From: Pontibacter pudoricolor | Lineage (GTDB): Bacteria; Bacteroidota; Bacteroidia; Cytophagales; Hymenobacteraceae | Assembly: GCF_010092985.1 (NCBI RefSeq) | Contig: NZ_CP048106.1 | Location: forward strand, 3,286,001 to 3,350,000 | Direction: 5' to 3' | Length of the DNA stretch: 64,000 nucleotides | In this document: piece after piece, positions 8,336 to 17,432 of the stretch | Layout: each line of letters begins with the position of its first letter | Position numbering within the stretch: the first letter of the stretch is position 1 | Notes under the pieces: model-generated | What the model was told of the DNA's origin: nothing | Databases searched by the model: none | The model's input: only the letters and a program-made list of their open reading frames with translations | Position numbers and translations under genes: made by a program

Positions 8336-11300
8336 TTAAACTGCTACGTTTTCGGTACGAATCTGCATATAGATCTGATACTCGTCCATTTCCAGCATCG
8401 TGCCTTCTGCCAGTTCATCCACAATCTCCAGGCTCAGCGCCTGTGTTTCAGTGCAGATATAGTTTCTGAAATTCTCCACGGCGGCGTTTACTTCCGGTGC
8501 CGATGGCTGCATGAGGATATGGATCTTATCCTGCACTTCCAGGTTAGAATCTTTGCGCAGGTTCTGGATTCGGTTTACCAGGTCGCGGGCGATACCTTCC
8601 TGCTTCAGCTCTTCGGTTATAGTTACATCCAAAGCCACGGTCAGTTTACCTTCGCTCGCTACCAACCAACCCGGGATATCTTCCGAAGATATCTCCACAT
8701 CATCCGGCGTCAGCACGGCCGTTTCATCGTCAGCGATCAGTACTTCAAAGCCACCTTCACGCTCCAGCTTCGCGATATCATCCTGATTCATTTGCTGCAC
8801 AGCGGCGGCTACCAGTTTCATCTTCGCACCAAACACCTGGCCCAGCTTTTTAAAGTTAGGCTTGATCTTCTTCACCAGGATGCCGGACGTATCATCGATG
8901 TACTCCACGTGCTTCACGTTCACTTCGCTCATGATCAGGTCTTCAACCGCCTGGATCTGGTGCCTGGTGTGCTCGCTAAGTACTGGAATCAGGATACGCT
9001 GCAACGGCTGACGCACCTTGATCATGTGCTTTTTGCGCAGCGAGTGTACCAGCGATGAAACGGACTGCGCCAGCGCCATGCGCTCTTCCAGGTCTTCGTT
9101 TATCGCAGTGTGCTCCACTTCAGGGTAGTAAGCCAGGTGCACCGATTCAACTTTGTTTTTACCGCTCACGCTGTTCAGATCACGGAACAATTGCTCGGTG
9201 TAGAACGGCGCGATAGGCGAAGCAAGCTTGGCTATAGTTTCCAAACAAGTATAAAGCGTCTGGTATGCTGCTATCTTATCTTCGTTGTACTCGCCTTTCC
9301 AGAAACGCTTGCGGTTCAGGCGCACGTACCAGTTACTCAGATCATCAGTCACAAAATCCTGAATAGCACGGGCAGCTTTGGTTGGATCATAGTCTGTAAG
9401 GTATACATCCACATCCTGTACCAGCGTATTCAGTTTCGAGATGATCCAGCGGTCACTTTCGGTTCTGCGCTCCAACGGTACATCGGCTTCGGCATACGTG
9501 AAGTTGTCCAGGTTAGCATACAGCGCGAAGAAAGAGTAGGTGTTCTGCAGCGTTCCGAAGAAACGGCGCTGTGTCTCCACCACCCCATCGGCGTTAAATT
9601 TCAGGTTATCCCAAGGCGGCGCATTGGCGATCATGTACCAGCGCACGGCATCCGGACCATACTGGCCGATCATTTCAAACGGATCGATGGCGTTGCCTAA
9701 GCGCTTGCTCATCTTGTTTCCGTTCTTGTCGAGCACCAGGCCGTTCGCGATCACGTTCTTGTAGGCCACACTGTCTTCCAGCATCACAGCCAGCGCGTGC
9801 AGCGTAAAGAACCAGCCACGGGTCTGGTCCACCCCTTCGGCAATGTAGTCTGCCGGGAAGTTTTTCTCGAATATTTCTTTGTTCTCCAGCGGGTAATGCC
9901 ACTGTGCATAAGGCATCGCGCCTGAATCAAACCACACGTCGATCAGGTCTGGCTCTCTGTACATTGGCTTGCCAGAAGGGCTTACCAGCACGATGTTATC
10001 CACGTACGGGCGGTGCAGGTCATTTATCTCAACAGCCGCATCCATGAAGCCTTTATCCACCGCATGGTCGATCTGCTCACTCAATTCATGTATAGAACCA
10101 ATGCAAACTTCTTCTTCCCCGTCTTCTGTTCTCCAGATAGGCAGCGGCGTGCCCCAGTAGCGCGAGCGCGACAGGTTCCAGTCTACCAGGTTCTCGAGCC
10201 AGTTGCCAAAACGGCCAGTACCCGTCGATTCCGGTTTCCAGTTGATCGTCTTGTTCAGTTCTATCATTCTTTCCTTCACCGCAGTAGTTTTGATGAACCA
10301 GCTATCCAGCGGATAGTATAGTACCGGCTTATCCGTTCTCCAGCAATGCGGGTAGGTGTGCTCGTATTTCTCTACTTTAAAGGCTTTGTTTTCTTCCTTC
10401 AGTTTGATAGCGATCAGTACGTCGGTTGACCTATAATTCGGATCAGACTCATCCTGCCCGTCGTAGTTCTTCACGTACATGCCGGCAAAGTCGGTGATCT
10501 CTTTCACGAAGCGGCCCTGCTTGTCTACGATCGGCATCGGCTTGCCATTCTCGTCCATTACCAGCAGCGCCGGGATGTCATTCTGAGCGGCCACCCTGAA
10601 GTCGTCGGCACCAAAAGTTGGCGAGATATGCACGATACCTGTACCGTCTTCTGTGGTCACGAAATCACCAACTATAACTCTGAAGGCTGGCTTATCCGGC
10701 TGCACGTACGGCATCAGCTGGTGATATTCTACTCCTGCCAGGTCAGCGCCGGTGAATTCTTCCATTACTTTAAACGGCACCAGTTTATCACCCGGTTTAT
10801 AGTCCGCCAGGGCAATGTCTTTGGCTTTGTCGTTGAAGTAACGGCTTACCAGGTCTTTGGCAAGTATAACCGAGATCGGCGCATAAGTATACGGGTTGTA
10901 AGTTTTTACCTTCACATACTTGATGCCTTTCCCAACTGCCAACGCGGTGTTCGCCGGAAGCGTCCAGGGGGTCGTCGTCCAGGCAAGGAAGTATACATGT
11001 TCGGATTCGTTTTCAAACAGGAACATGTTGCGGGTGATCTTCTTAAGCTCGAACTGCGCGACGATGGTCGTATCTTTTACCATCTGGTAGCAGCCCGGCT
11101 GGTTCAGCTCGTGCGAGCTAAGACCTGTACCGGCACCCGGCGAGTATGGCTGGATAGTGTAGCCTTTATACAGATACCCTTTATCGTACAGGCGCTTCAG
11201 CAGGGCCCAGCAAGACTCAATATATTCATTCTCGAAAGTGATGTAGGGGTTGTCAAGGTCTACCCAGTACCCCATTTTCTCGGTCAGGTCGTCCCACTGG

Positions 11301-11686
11301 TCCTTGAAACGCATTACCGTTTCGCGGCAGCGCTGGTTATACTCTTCAACCGTTATCTTCTTGCCGATATCTTCTTTGGTAATGCCCAGCTCTTTTTCAA
11401 CCTGCAGCTCTACCGGAAGGCCGTGCGTATCCCAGCCGCCTTTGCGGTTTACCTGGTAGCCTTTCAGGGTTTTGTAGCGGCAGAAAATATCTTTAACAGC
11501 ACGGGCCATTACGTGGTGAATACCCGGCGTACCGTTTGCAGATGGCGGCCCTTCGTAAAATACGAAGTTATCGTTGCCTTCACGCGTCGCCACCGACTTC
11601 TGGAAGATGTTGTGCTCTTTCCAGAAAGCCAGTACGTCTTCGCCAAGCTTGGCGTAATTCAGATTCTTATACTCGTTATACTTCAC
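8336..11686 (-). CDS. ileS: Isoleucyl-tRNA synthetase, type 2 (eukaryote-like), with swapped HIGH motif
   Basis: 1116 aa class I synthetase that charges tRNA-Ile. The catalytic signature appears as NGTPGIHHVM, so the HxGH tetrad reads GIHH (residues 55-58, codons 11524-11513). The KMSKR loop is NGNKMSKRLGNA (codons near 9700-9730). The editing (CP1) domain and anticodon-binding domain follow. The C-terminus lacks the Cys zinc motif of the E. coli type, and the length is above the ~940 aa of that type, both indicating IleRS2. The start is GTG at 11686: residues VKYNEYKNLN match the family's N-terminus and no ATG lies upstream in frame. The enzyme should edit Val-tRNA and be naturally mupirocin-insensitive (inference from type). 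Confidence 0.95.
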   Translation of the reverse strand: MKYNEYKNLNYAKLGEDVLAFWKEHNIFQKSVATREGNDNFVFYEGPPSANGTPGIHHVMARAVKDIFCRYKTLKGYQVNRKGGWDTHGLPVELQVEKELGITKEDIGKKITVEEYNQRCRETVMRFKDQWDDLTEKMGYWVDLDNPYITFENEYIESCWALLKRLYDKGYLYKGYTIQPYSPGAGTGLSSHELNQPGCYQMVKDTTIVAQFELKKITRNMFLFENESEHVYFLAWTTTPWTLPANTALAVGKGIKYVKVKTYNPYTYAPISVILAKDLVSRYFNDKAKDIALADYKPGDKLVPFKVMEEFTGADLAGVEYHQLMPYVQPDKPAFRVIVGDFVTTEDGTGIVHISPTFGADDFRVAAQNDIPALLVMDENGKPMPIVDKQGRFVKEITDFAGMYVKNYDGQDESDPNYRSTDVLIAIKLKEENKAFKVEKYEHTYPHCWRTDKPVLYYPLDSWFIKTTAVKERMIELNKTINWKPESTGTGRFGNWLENLVDWNLSRSRYWGTPLPIWRTEDGEEEVCIGSIHELSEQIDHAVDKGFMDAAVEINDLHRPYVDNIVLVSPSGKPMYREPDLIDVWFDSGAMPYAQWHYPLENKEIFEKNFPADYIAEGVDQTRGWFFTLHALAVMLEDSVAYKNVIANGLVLDKNGNKMSKRLGNAIDPFEMIGQYGPDAVRWYMIANAPPWDNLKFNADGVVETQRRFFGTLQNTYSFFALYANLDNFTYAEADVPLERRTESDRWIISKLNTLVQDVDVYLTDYDPTKAARAIQDFVTDDLSNWYVRLNRKRFWKGEYNEDKIAAYQTLYTCLETIAKLASPIAPFYTEQLFRDLNSVSGKNKVESVHLAYYPEVEHTAINEDLEERMALAQSVSSLVHSLRKKHMIKVRQPLQRILIPVLSEHTRHQIQAVEDLIMSEVNVKHVEYIDDTSGILVKKIKPNFKKLGQVFGAKMKLVAAAVQQMNQDDIAKLEREGGFEVLIADDETAVLTPDDVEISSEDIPGWLVASEGKLTVALDVTITEELKQEGIARDLVNRIQNLRKDSNLEVQDKIHILMQPSAPEVNAAVENFRNYICTETQALSLEIVDELAEGTMLEMDEYQIYMQIRTENVAV

Positions 11687-12163
11687 CGTTTTCAGGTTTA
11701 TCTTTATCTCTCGAAATCACTGATAGTTAAACTATAAACTATAAGTTTTGTAGCTATAGTTGGTAGTTTACTTATAAGCCGGTAAAGTTAGGGATTTTTG
11801 CTCATTCTTATAGACTCAAAATCTCTAACGTTCCTTCTTAAAGCTAACAACAACCATAGCCTATCAGTGCTAAAACAAAAAGCCCCGTTTTGAGCGGAGC
11901 TTTTTTTCTAAAATAAGGTAAAACAAATAGTTGTCTTTCTGTAAAGAATCTTGTTCGGAAGGAAGATTAGGCTTTTGCTATTAGCTCACAAGCTCCTTTC
12001 AGGATGACAAAAATGGGTGAATACACTCACCTTCATGAACTCAATAATTCAATATTACCTATAGTTTTGTTCCCTGTGGAACGAAGCTAAACTATAGTTG
12101 AAAAATAAGGTTAAAAGCTCCAAACCGGAAAGTATAAGCTAAATCCGATTCAGCTTTCAACAG
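11687..12163. other. Intergenic region between ileS and the sugar dehydrogenase gene
   Basis: 477 bases. It contains several AACTATAG/CTATAGTT copies just upstream of ileS (11725-11770), a terminator (11876-11912), an aggatgacaaaaatggg fragment (11999-12016) like pieces of the mosaic repeat, and a TTCCCTGTGGAA element (about 12070) that recurs at 13465, 13655 and 13915. No gene seen. Confidence 0.7.
11876..11912 (-). terminator. Bidirectional terminator-like hairpin
   Basis: AAAAGCCCCG pairs with CGGAGCTTTT with one mismatch, followed by a T-run on the plus strand and a U-rich stretch on the minus strand. It most likely ends transcription of the sugar dehydrogenase gene, about 250 nt after its stop. 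Confidence 0.65.
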
Positions 12164-13279
12164 TTAATTGCTGCGGCTGATCTCGATAATTTTATCGTTG
12201 GAACCGTTGCCTGTTGCCACATAAACTTTTCCGTTTGGTGCTACCAGCACGTCGCGCAACCTGCCATACTTGGAACGATAAAACTCTTTGGTTTCTATTA
12301 TCTTATCGCCTGCCTGGTCTAGTTTGAACTGATAAAGTGTGTTATCCTTCAGGGTAGCAACCAGTAATGAGTTCTTCCACTGCGGTATCTGGTTGTTGTT
12401 ATAGTAGTCCATTCCGCTGAAGGCTATAGTTGGCGTGTAGCTTACCAAGGGTTCTGCTACGTTGTTATCCTGGCAGAATTTCTTTTCCCCTTCTTCGTTG
12501 CAGAAACCGTTAACCACAGGCCAGCCATAGTTGCGGCCTTTCTGGATGATGTTGATCTCATCGTCTTTTTCGGGACCGTGCTCGCTGCTGTATAGTTTGT
12601 TATTGGCGTAAGCCAGCCCTTGCGCGTTGCGGTGACCTAAACTCCAGATCGCGCTGCCGGCAAAAGGATTATCAGCCGGTATAGTGCCATCCAGGTTAAT
12701 GCGCAGTACTTTACCATTTGGCGAACTCAGATCCTGTGCCCATTGCACGGTGCCCGCATCACCGGTCGTAATGTATAGTTTCATATCCGGCGTAATCAGC
12801 AGGCGACTGCCGTTATGGTAGCTTAACGCCCCAATGCCCTGGAACAGCACTACCGGGTTTACCAGTGTCGTACCGTTATAGGTGTATTTTACAACCTTCT
12901 CAGAGTATTCGCCTCCTGTTACATGGTTATAGACCAGGAAAACTTCAGGTGTTGTGCTAAAGTTTGGGTGCAGGGCCATTCCTAATAAGCCACCTTCACC
13001 CCTCGACTCTGCATCTGCTATAGTTGCTACTAAAGTTACAGCACCGGTTTCGGGGTTTACACGGCTAACTTTCCCGCCACGCTCCGTCATCCAGATATTA
13101 TTATCAGGTCCCCAGGCCAATTCCCAGGGGTGGGTCAGGTTCTCGGTAACTATACGTTCCTGTAATACAGCATCGGTCGGGTCTGGGTCGGGTTGTACAG
13201 GTGAGGTGGTATCATCATCGCTGCAGCCGAGTTGGAAAGGTAAAAGTAGCACCAGCGCATAGGTAATCCATTTGTTCAT
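12164..13279 (-). CDS. PQQ-dependent sugar (aldose) dehydrogenase-like lipoprotein
   Basis: 371 aa. A lipoprotein signal with lipobox QLGC (Cys19) is followed by an Asp/Thr/Pro linker and then a six-bladed beta-propeller of the glucose/sorbosone dehydrogenase family. Typical elements: LTHPWELAWGPDNNIWMTER, GEGGLLGMALHP, WSLGHRNAQGLAY and EHGPEKDDEINII. In this family (Asd/YliI) these regions bind PQQ and calcium. It would oxidise aldose sugars outside the cytoplasmic membrane. No PQQ synthesis genes are in the window, so PQQ could be scavenged. The ATG at 13279 fits the signal peptide. It stands alone between two long intergenic regions. Confidence 0.88.
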   Translation of the reverse strand: MNKWITYALVLLLPFQLGCSDDDTTSPVQPDPDPTDAVLQERIVTENLTHPWELAWGPDNNIWMTERGGKVSRVNPETGAVTLVATIADAESRGEGGLLGMALHPNFSTTPEVFLVYNHVTGGEYSEKVVKYTYNGTTLVNPVVLFQGIGALSYHNGSRLLITPDMKLYITTGDAGTVQWAQDLSSPNGKVLRINLDGTIPADNPFAGSAIWSLGHRNAQGLAYANNKLYSSEHGPEKDDEINIIQKGRNYGWPVVNGFCNEEGEKKFCQDNNVAEPLVSYTPTIAFSGMDYYNNNQIPQWKNSLLVATLKDNTLYQFKLDQAGDKIIETKEFYRSKYGRLRDVLVAPNGKVYVATGNGSNDKIIEISRSN

Positions 13280-13983
13280 AGTAAATAAGTTTTAAGGGTA
13301 TATGCCCCCTTGTAACTTAAGCCATTTGAAAAGGTTGGGTTTTTGCACCGGTTTATAGTTGCGCAGAAACTATAGTTTAGCAAATGGCGAGTTGCCTATA
13401 ACAGTGTAGAAATTCCCTGGAATATGCTTCTAAACTATAGTCGGGGCTATTTTAGAAATATTTTTCCACAGGGAATAGCTGGGAGTGTGCCTTAGTAACT
13501 GCCTCTTTAAGCTCTCAAAATTGTCTCTTATGTACTCCCTGATTATTAAGCTGAGGGTAAAAACTGTGGGTTACCTCCTGATCTTAATATTGCACCAGGC
13601 AACATCAAGCTAATCGGCACAGCTTTATAGTTTATAGTTGGGCAAACTATAATTTCCACAGGAAACATCGATAAAAAGGATATTCATATTACGCTCTTTC
13701 GGACATCAATGTCTGAAAGCAAACTGTCAAGGACATCCTTGTTCCCGTGTTACCTTTTACGCGGACGTGGACGTCCTAAGCAGTAAAGTTACGGACAGGG
13801 GGTGCCCGAAACAGCAAGTAAAATCCGCATCAGCTTTAGTTCCGGGCTAAGAAGTCCGGAACAGCGACATTAAAATATCCGGAACAGAATTATAGTTTAC
13901 TGCAACTATAATTTCCACAGGGAACATCAACAAAAAAGGCAGCCTGGTTTCCCAAACTGCCTTTCTTAAACTATAGTTAATAC
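13280..13983. other. Gene-free region with direct and inverted repeats
   Basis: 704 bases upstream of the sugar dehydrogenase and downstream of glyS. A near-identical ~35-base segment (ctataatttccacagg.aacatc) occurs at about 13646-13680 and 13904-13938 and flanks ~220 bases. Inside are consecutive small inverted repeats on a GGAC theme: ggacat..atgtct (about 13701), aaggacatcctt (about 13729) and ggacgtggacgtcc (about 13757). GTCCGGAACAGCGAC and ATCCGGAACAG follow (about 13853-13888). No coding frame is credible. Confidence 0.7.
13935..13964 (-). terminator. glyS terminator
   Basis: AAAGGCAG (13935-13942) pairs with CTGCCTTT (13957-13964), 20 nt after the glyS stop, with an A6 run (U-tract on the minus strand) beyond it. 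Confidence 0.75.
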
Positions 13984-15486
13984 CTAAGCTATCTTTTCCA
14001 GGATGCTACGGAAGTTAACGGCTTTATCAATGTAAGTTCTGAGTTCTGCAATAGGCATACGCACCTGCTCGCGGCTATCACGGTCACGAACGGTAACAGT
14101 GTTGTCTTCCAATGTCTGATGATCCACAGCAATACAGAACGGCGTTCCGATCAGGTCCTGACGCGTGTAACGCTTCCCGATGCTGTCGCGCTCTTCGTAG
14201 ATCATGTTGAAGTCGAACTTCAGCGAGTTGAAGATCTCGGTCGCTTTTTCCGGCAGGCCGTCTTTTTTGGTTAGCGGAAGAATAGCTGCTTTAACCGGAG
14301 ATAAAGCCGGGTGCAACTTCAGGAACGTACGCGTTTTGGTCGCGTCGCCTTCAGTAATTTCTTCTTCCTGGTAGGCATTGCAAAGCGTCATCAGGAACAG
14401 GCGGTCAGCACCGGCTGATGTCTCGATCACGTAAGGAATATAGTTACCGTATGGTTTGCCGTCTGCGTTCAGGTCGTTATCGAAGTACTGCATTTTCTTG
14501 CGGCTCAGCTCCTGGTGTTGGGTCAGGTCAAAATCAGTACGTGAGTGGATACCTTCTACTTCTTTAAAGCCGAACGGGAATTTGTACTCGATGTCTACGG
14601 CAGCGTTGGCATAGTGCGCCAGCTTTTCGTGGTCGTGGTAACGCAGGCTCTCAGCCGGAATACCAATGGCTTCGTGCCAGGTTTTACGGGCAGCTTTCCA
14701 TTGCTCGTACCATTCCATTTCGGTGCCAGGGCGAACAAAGAACTGCATCTCCATCTGCTCAAACTCGCGCATACGGAAAATGAACTGACGGGCCACGATC
14801 TCGTTACGGAAGGCTTTACCGATCTGGGCAATACCGAAAGGCACTTTCAGGCGACCGGTTTTCTGCACGTTCAGGAAGTTAACGAATATACCTTGCGCGG
14901 TTTCAGGGCGCAGGTAAATTGTCTGGGAATCTTCGGCTACGGAACCAACCTGCGTTGAGAACATCAGGTTAAACTGGCGCACTTCGGTCCAGTTGGTGGT
15001 ACCGGAAACCGGGCATTTTATATTTTCACGAACTATAAGTTCACGTACGCCATCCAGGTCTTCGGCTTCCAACAAGCGGCCCATTTCAGCCAGCAACGCG
15101 CCGGCTTCCTCCACTCTGCCTTCGTTCTCAAACTGGGCAGCTTTTTCTTCTATCAGCACATCGGCACGGTAACGCTTCTTCGAGTCTTTGTTATCGATCA
15201 TCGGATCGTTAAAGCTATCGATGTGGCCAGATGCCTTCCAGGTTAACGGGTGCATAAAGATGGCTGCATCCAGCCCGACTACGTTCTCGTTCAGTTGGGT
15301 CATGCATTTCCACCAGAGCTGTTTTATGTTGTTCTTCAGCTCCACACCCATCTGGCCATAGTCGTAAACGGCCTGCATACCGTCATAAATCTCGCTGCTC
15401 GGAAATACGAAACCGTACTCTTTCGCGTGCGAGATGATGTCTTTTAACTGGGTATTTTCTTCAGTAGTCTTCTCTTTTGTTGCCAT
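13984..15486 (-). CDS. glyS: Glycyl-tRNA synthetase, homodimeric type
   Basis: 500 aa class II enzyme that charges tRNA-Gly, of the single-chain alpha2 type rather than the alpha2beta2 type. Motifs: CPVSGTTNWTEVRQFNLMF after the insertion region, motif 2 around IGKAFRNEI with FRMREFEQMEMQFF, and motif 3 around SAGADRLFL. A C-terminal anticodon-binding domain (about 390-500, from PVKAAILPLTKKDGLPEKA) follows. The ATG at 15486 gives MATKEKTTEENTQLKDIISHAKEYGFVFPSSEIYDG in sense (a short lysine-rich lead, then the conserved GFVFPSSEIY). A TATCTTTG promoter-like box lies only 4 nt upstream of the start codon. Confidence 0.95.
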   Translation of the reverse strand: MATKEKTTEENTQLKDIISHAKEYGFVFPSSEIYDGMQAVYDYGQMGVELKNNIKQLWWKCMTQLNENVVGLDAAIFMHPLTWKASGHIDSFNDPMIDNKDSKKRYRADVLIEEKAAQFENEGRVEEAGALLAEMGRLLEAEDLDGVRELIVRENIKCPVSGTTNWTEVRQFNLMFSTQVGSVAEDSQTIYLRPETAQGIFVNFLNVQKTGRLKVPFGIAQIGKAFRNEIVARQFIFRMREFEQMEMQFFVRPGTEMEWYEQWKAARKTWHEAIGIPAESLRYHDHEKLAHYANAAVDIEYKFPFGFKEVEGIHSRTDFDLTQHQELSRKKMQYFDNDLNADGKPYGNYIPYVIETSAGADRLFLMTLCNAYQEEEITEGDATKTRTFLKLHPALSPVKAAILPLTKKDGLPEKATEIFNSLKFDFNMIYEERDSIGKRYTRQDLIGTPFCIAVDHQTLEDNTVTVRDRDSREQVRMPIAELRTYIDKAVNFRSILEKIA

Positions 15487-15490
15487 AATG

Positions 15491-15498
15491 CAAAGATA
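15491..15498 (-). promoter_or_regulatory. Promoter-like -7 box before glyS
   Basis: TATCTTTG on the minus strand matches the Bacteroidota TAnnTTTG -7 element. It ends 4 nt from the ATG, so a transcript from it would have almost no leader. I see no TTG box at the usual -33 distance, so this may be chance. Confidence 0.3.
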
Positions 15499-15683
15499 GC
15501 TTTTTTAGCATTGCTTATGCCATTGGTGTTTTACAGATTTTACTGGCTAGCAAAACTGCCATAGTTTACAGCAATGTCCTTTTTTTGGTATGTTAACAAT
15601 TTGATAACATTGGTAACATTAGCGTAACATACGATTCTGCTTAACTTGCGCCTCTTTTTTATTTTCCACTTTTAGACACTAAG

Positions 15684-16820
15684 ATGCCTAAGACAAAAAA
15701 ACACCCAAAGCACGTTTTAGAAGCTCATCCCCATAAATTTACCAAAAGGTATACCCTTTTTGATGTTGTTTTACAGAAGGAAAAGAAGTTCTTATATTTC
15801 ATAGCTTTCTCTCTGATCATGGCAGGAGCTGTTTACCCTTATCCAGGTATTGCTATGTGGGTAGGTTTTGCTTTTGCCGGTTACTCTGCCATTGCTAACG
15901 ACAGCATCCAGACCATTGGTACATTTATTGGCTCTAACGAAGACAAGAAATGGTACTGGCAATGGCTCTTTATGGGGCTGATCTTTATTTTTACCGTAGC
16001 CTATAGTTGGGTTGTGTTTGATGGCGACGTTTCGTATCAGCGCCTGGCTACGCCTGGTCTGGATAAAACTCCTACAAGCTTTGTTTACCTGCAGCTGGCC
16101 TCTCCTATTATCCTGCTGCTGTTAACCAGGTTCCGAATTCCGGTTTCTACTACATTTATGCTGCTTAGTGTGTTTTCGGCTACAGGCGGCACTGTGGTAA
16201 GTATGGTTAGCAAGAGCTTCATGGGATACATTCTGGCTTTTGTTTCTGCGCTTATCATTTACCTGCTGCTTTCTAAAGTTATCAAACGCTTTATTAAAGG
16301 CGAAGCCCATGTTTTCTGGACAGTTGCCCAGTGGATGATCAGTGGTTTCCTGTGGTACATCTGGCTGGCGCAGGACCTGGCAAACATTGCGGTTTACCTG
16401 CCACGCCAGCTTAATGTTTATGAATTCTTAGCGTTTACCGGCTTCATCTTCCTTGGCTTAGGCTTCCTGTTCTATAAAAAAGGCGATAAGATACAGAACG
16501 TGATCAATGAGAAATCGGAAGTACGTGATGTGCGAAGCGCCACTATTATCGACCTGGTTTATGCCCTTATCCTGTACTACTTTAAAGAGGTTAACAACAT
16601 ACCGATGAGTACTACCTGGGTGTTTGTTGGTTTGCTGGCCGGCCGTGAATTAGGCATGCGCCTGCGTGCACACGACAGCGGCGAGAAATTCAATAAAACT
16701 TTCAGGCTGATTGGTAAGGACATTCTTTCTGTAACTATAGGCCTGATCATTTCGCTGATACTGGCTATTGCTATTAACCCTGTGATGCAGGAAGAGGTAA
16801 AGCACTTCTTCTTTAAATAG
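15684..16820 (+). CDS. PiT-like inorganic phosphate permease, divergent
   Basis: 378 aa integral membrane protein with about ten hydrophobic segments. Two PiT-type signature halves are visible: AIANDSIQTIGTFIG (residues about 70-84) followed by RIPVSTTFMLL (about 151-161), and NNIPMSTTWVFVGLLAGRE near 306-324. In PiT transporters the duplicated (V/I)P(V/M)STT and ND motifs form the phosphate/sodium site. I infer phosphate or a similar oxyanion as the substrate; the sequence is diverged enough that many annotations would leave it hypothetical. A hydrophilic Lys/His-rich N-terminus precedes the first helix. It is monocistronic, facing away from glyS, with a strong terminator after it. Confidence 0.65.
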   Translation: MPKTKKHPKHVLEAHPHKFTKRYTLFDVVLQKEKKFLYFIAFSLIMAGAVYPYPGIAMWVGFAFAGYSAIANDSIQTIGTFIGSNEDKKWYWQWLFMGLIFIFTVAYSWVVFDGDVSYQRLATPGLDKTPTSFVYLQLASPIILLLLTRFRIPVSTTFMLLSVFSATGGTVVSMVSKSFMGYILAFVSALIIYLLLSKVIKRFIKGEAHVFWTVAQWMISGFLWYIWLAQDLANIAVYLPRQLNVYEFLAFTGFIFLGLGFLFYKKGDKIQNVINEKSEVRDVRSATIIDLVYALILYYFKEVNNIPMSTTWVFVGLLAGRELGMRLRAHDSGEKFNKTFRLIGKDILSVTIGLIISLILAIAINPVMQEEVKHFFFK

Positions 16821-16842
16821 AAACTATAGTTTACCAAAACAG

Positions 16843-16877
16843 AAACGGCGCTACAGATACCTGCAGCGCCGTTTTTT
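16843..16877 (+). terminator. Rho-independent terminator after the PiT-like gene
   Basis: AAACGGCGCT (16843-16852) pairs with AGCGCCGTTT (16865-16874), then a T-run. It also serves the convergent gene ending at 16895. Confidence 0.85.
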
Positions 16878-16894
16878 TATCGTTTGGTTCCTGG

Positions 16895-17353
16895 TTATTT
16901 TTCAGGCCACTTTACTTCCAGGTTGTCATCTATAAACACGCCGAAGTTAACCGCGATCAGTTGGTCTTCGTCAAAGTACAGGTCGATCATTTCCTTTTCG
17001 TAAGAGATGCGGGTTTCGCCACCTTCCATCTCCTCTTCCTCAGGGTCAGTAATACCATGATCAGCAAATACAGCTTTCAGTTGGTCCTGGCTCATTTCAA
17101 AAATGCGCTCATCCCATAGTTGCACTTCGCGGTTTGCCGTCTCGATGCAGCTCAGGCGGTAGTCATCTTCTTTATCGAAGTATAGCGAGTAACCTTCTTC
17201 CCAGTAGTTCCAGGCTTCGTGTTCAAACTCATCTTCCTCATCCGATTCTTCAACTTCCTCGGGTTCGCCGATTAGCTCTTCTACTTCGTCCCTTGTCAGG
17301 CCGAACTTGATCTTACCAAGTCCCTTGCCTAACCTGATGTCTTTATTGATCAT
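16895..17353 (-). CDS. Conserved acidic protein of unknown function
   Basis: 152 aa, very acidic, with Glu/Asp runs at about 31-45 and 103-111. No signal peptide or membrane segment, so probably cytoplasmic. The first part, GKIKFGLTRDEVEELIGEP, resembles the helix-and-loop that opens BamE/SmpA-like domains, which occur in several unrelated small proteins, so no function can be assigned. The start at 17353 is an ATG with a TATCTTTG box 26 nt upstream. It is transcribed towards the PiT-like gene and shares its terminator. Confidence 0.6.
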   Translation of the reverse strand: MINKDIRLGKGLGKIKFGLTRDEVEELIGEPEEVEESDEEDEFEHEAWNYWEEGYSLYFDKEDDYRLSCIETANREVQLWDERIFEMSQDQLKAVFADHGITDPEEEEMEGGETRISYEKEMIDLYFDEDQLIAVNFGVFIDDNLEVKWPEK

Positions 17354-17379
17354 TTCTTTATAGTGTGTTTCTTTTTTTA

Positions 17380-17387
17380 CAAAGATA
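17380..17387 (-). promoter_or_regulatory. Promoter -7 box for the acidic protein gene
   Basis: TATCTTTG on the minus strand fits TAnnTTTG, 26 nt before the ATG at 17353, leaving a leader of about 20 nt. No clear -33 TTG partner. Confidence 0.4.
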
Positions 17388-17432
17388 TGTGAATTACTCT
17401 TTCTGCGATATTACGGTTACAGCTAATTATTT

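Noticed and set aside
10628..11737. 369-codon open frame on the plus strand opposite ileS
   Set aside because: Antisense to a conserved synthetase, with no recognisable motif; a typical reading-frame shadow.
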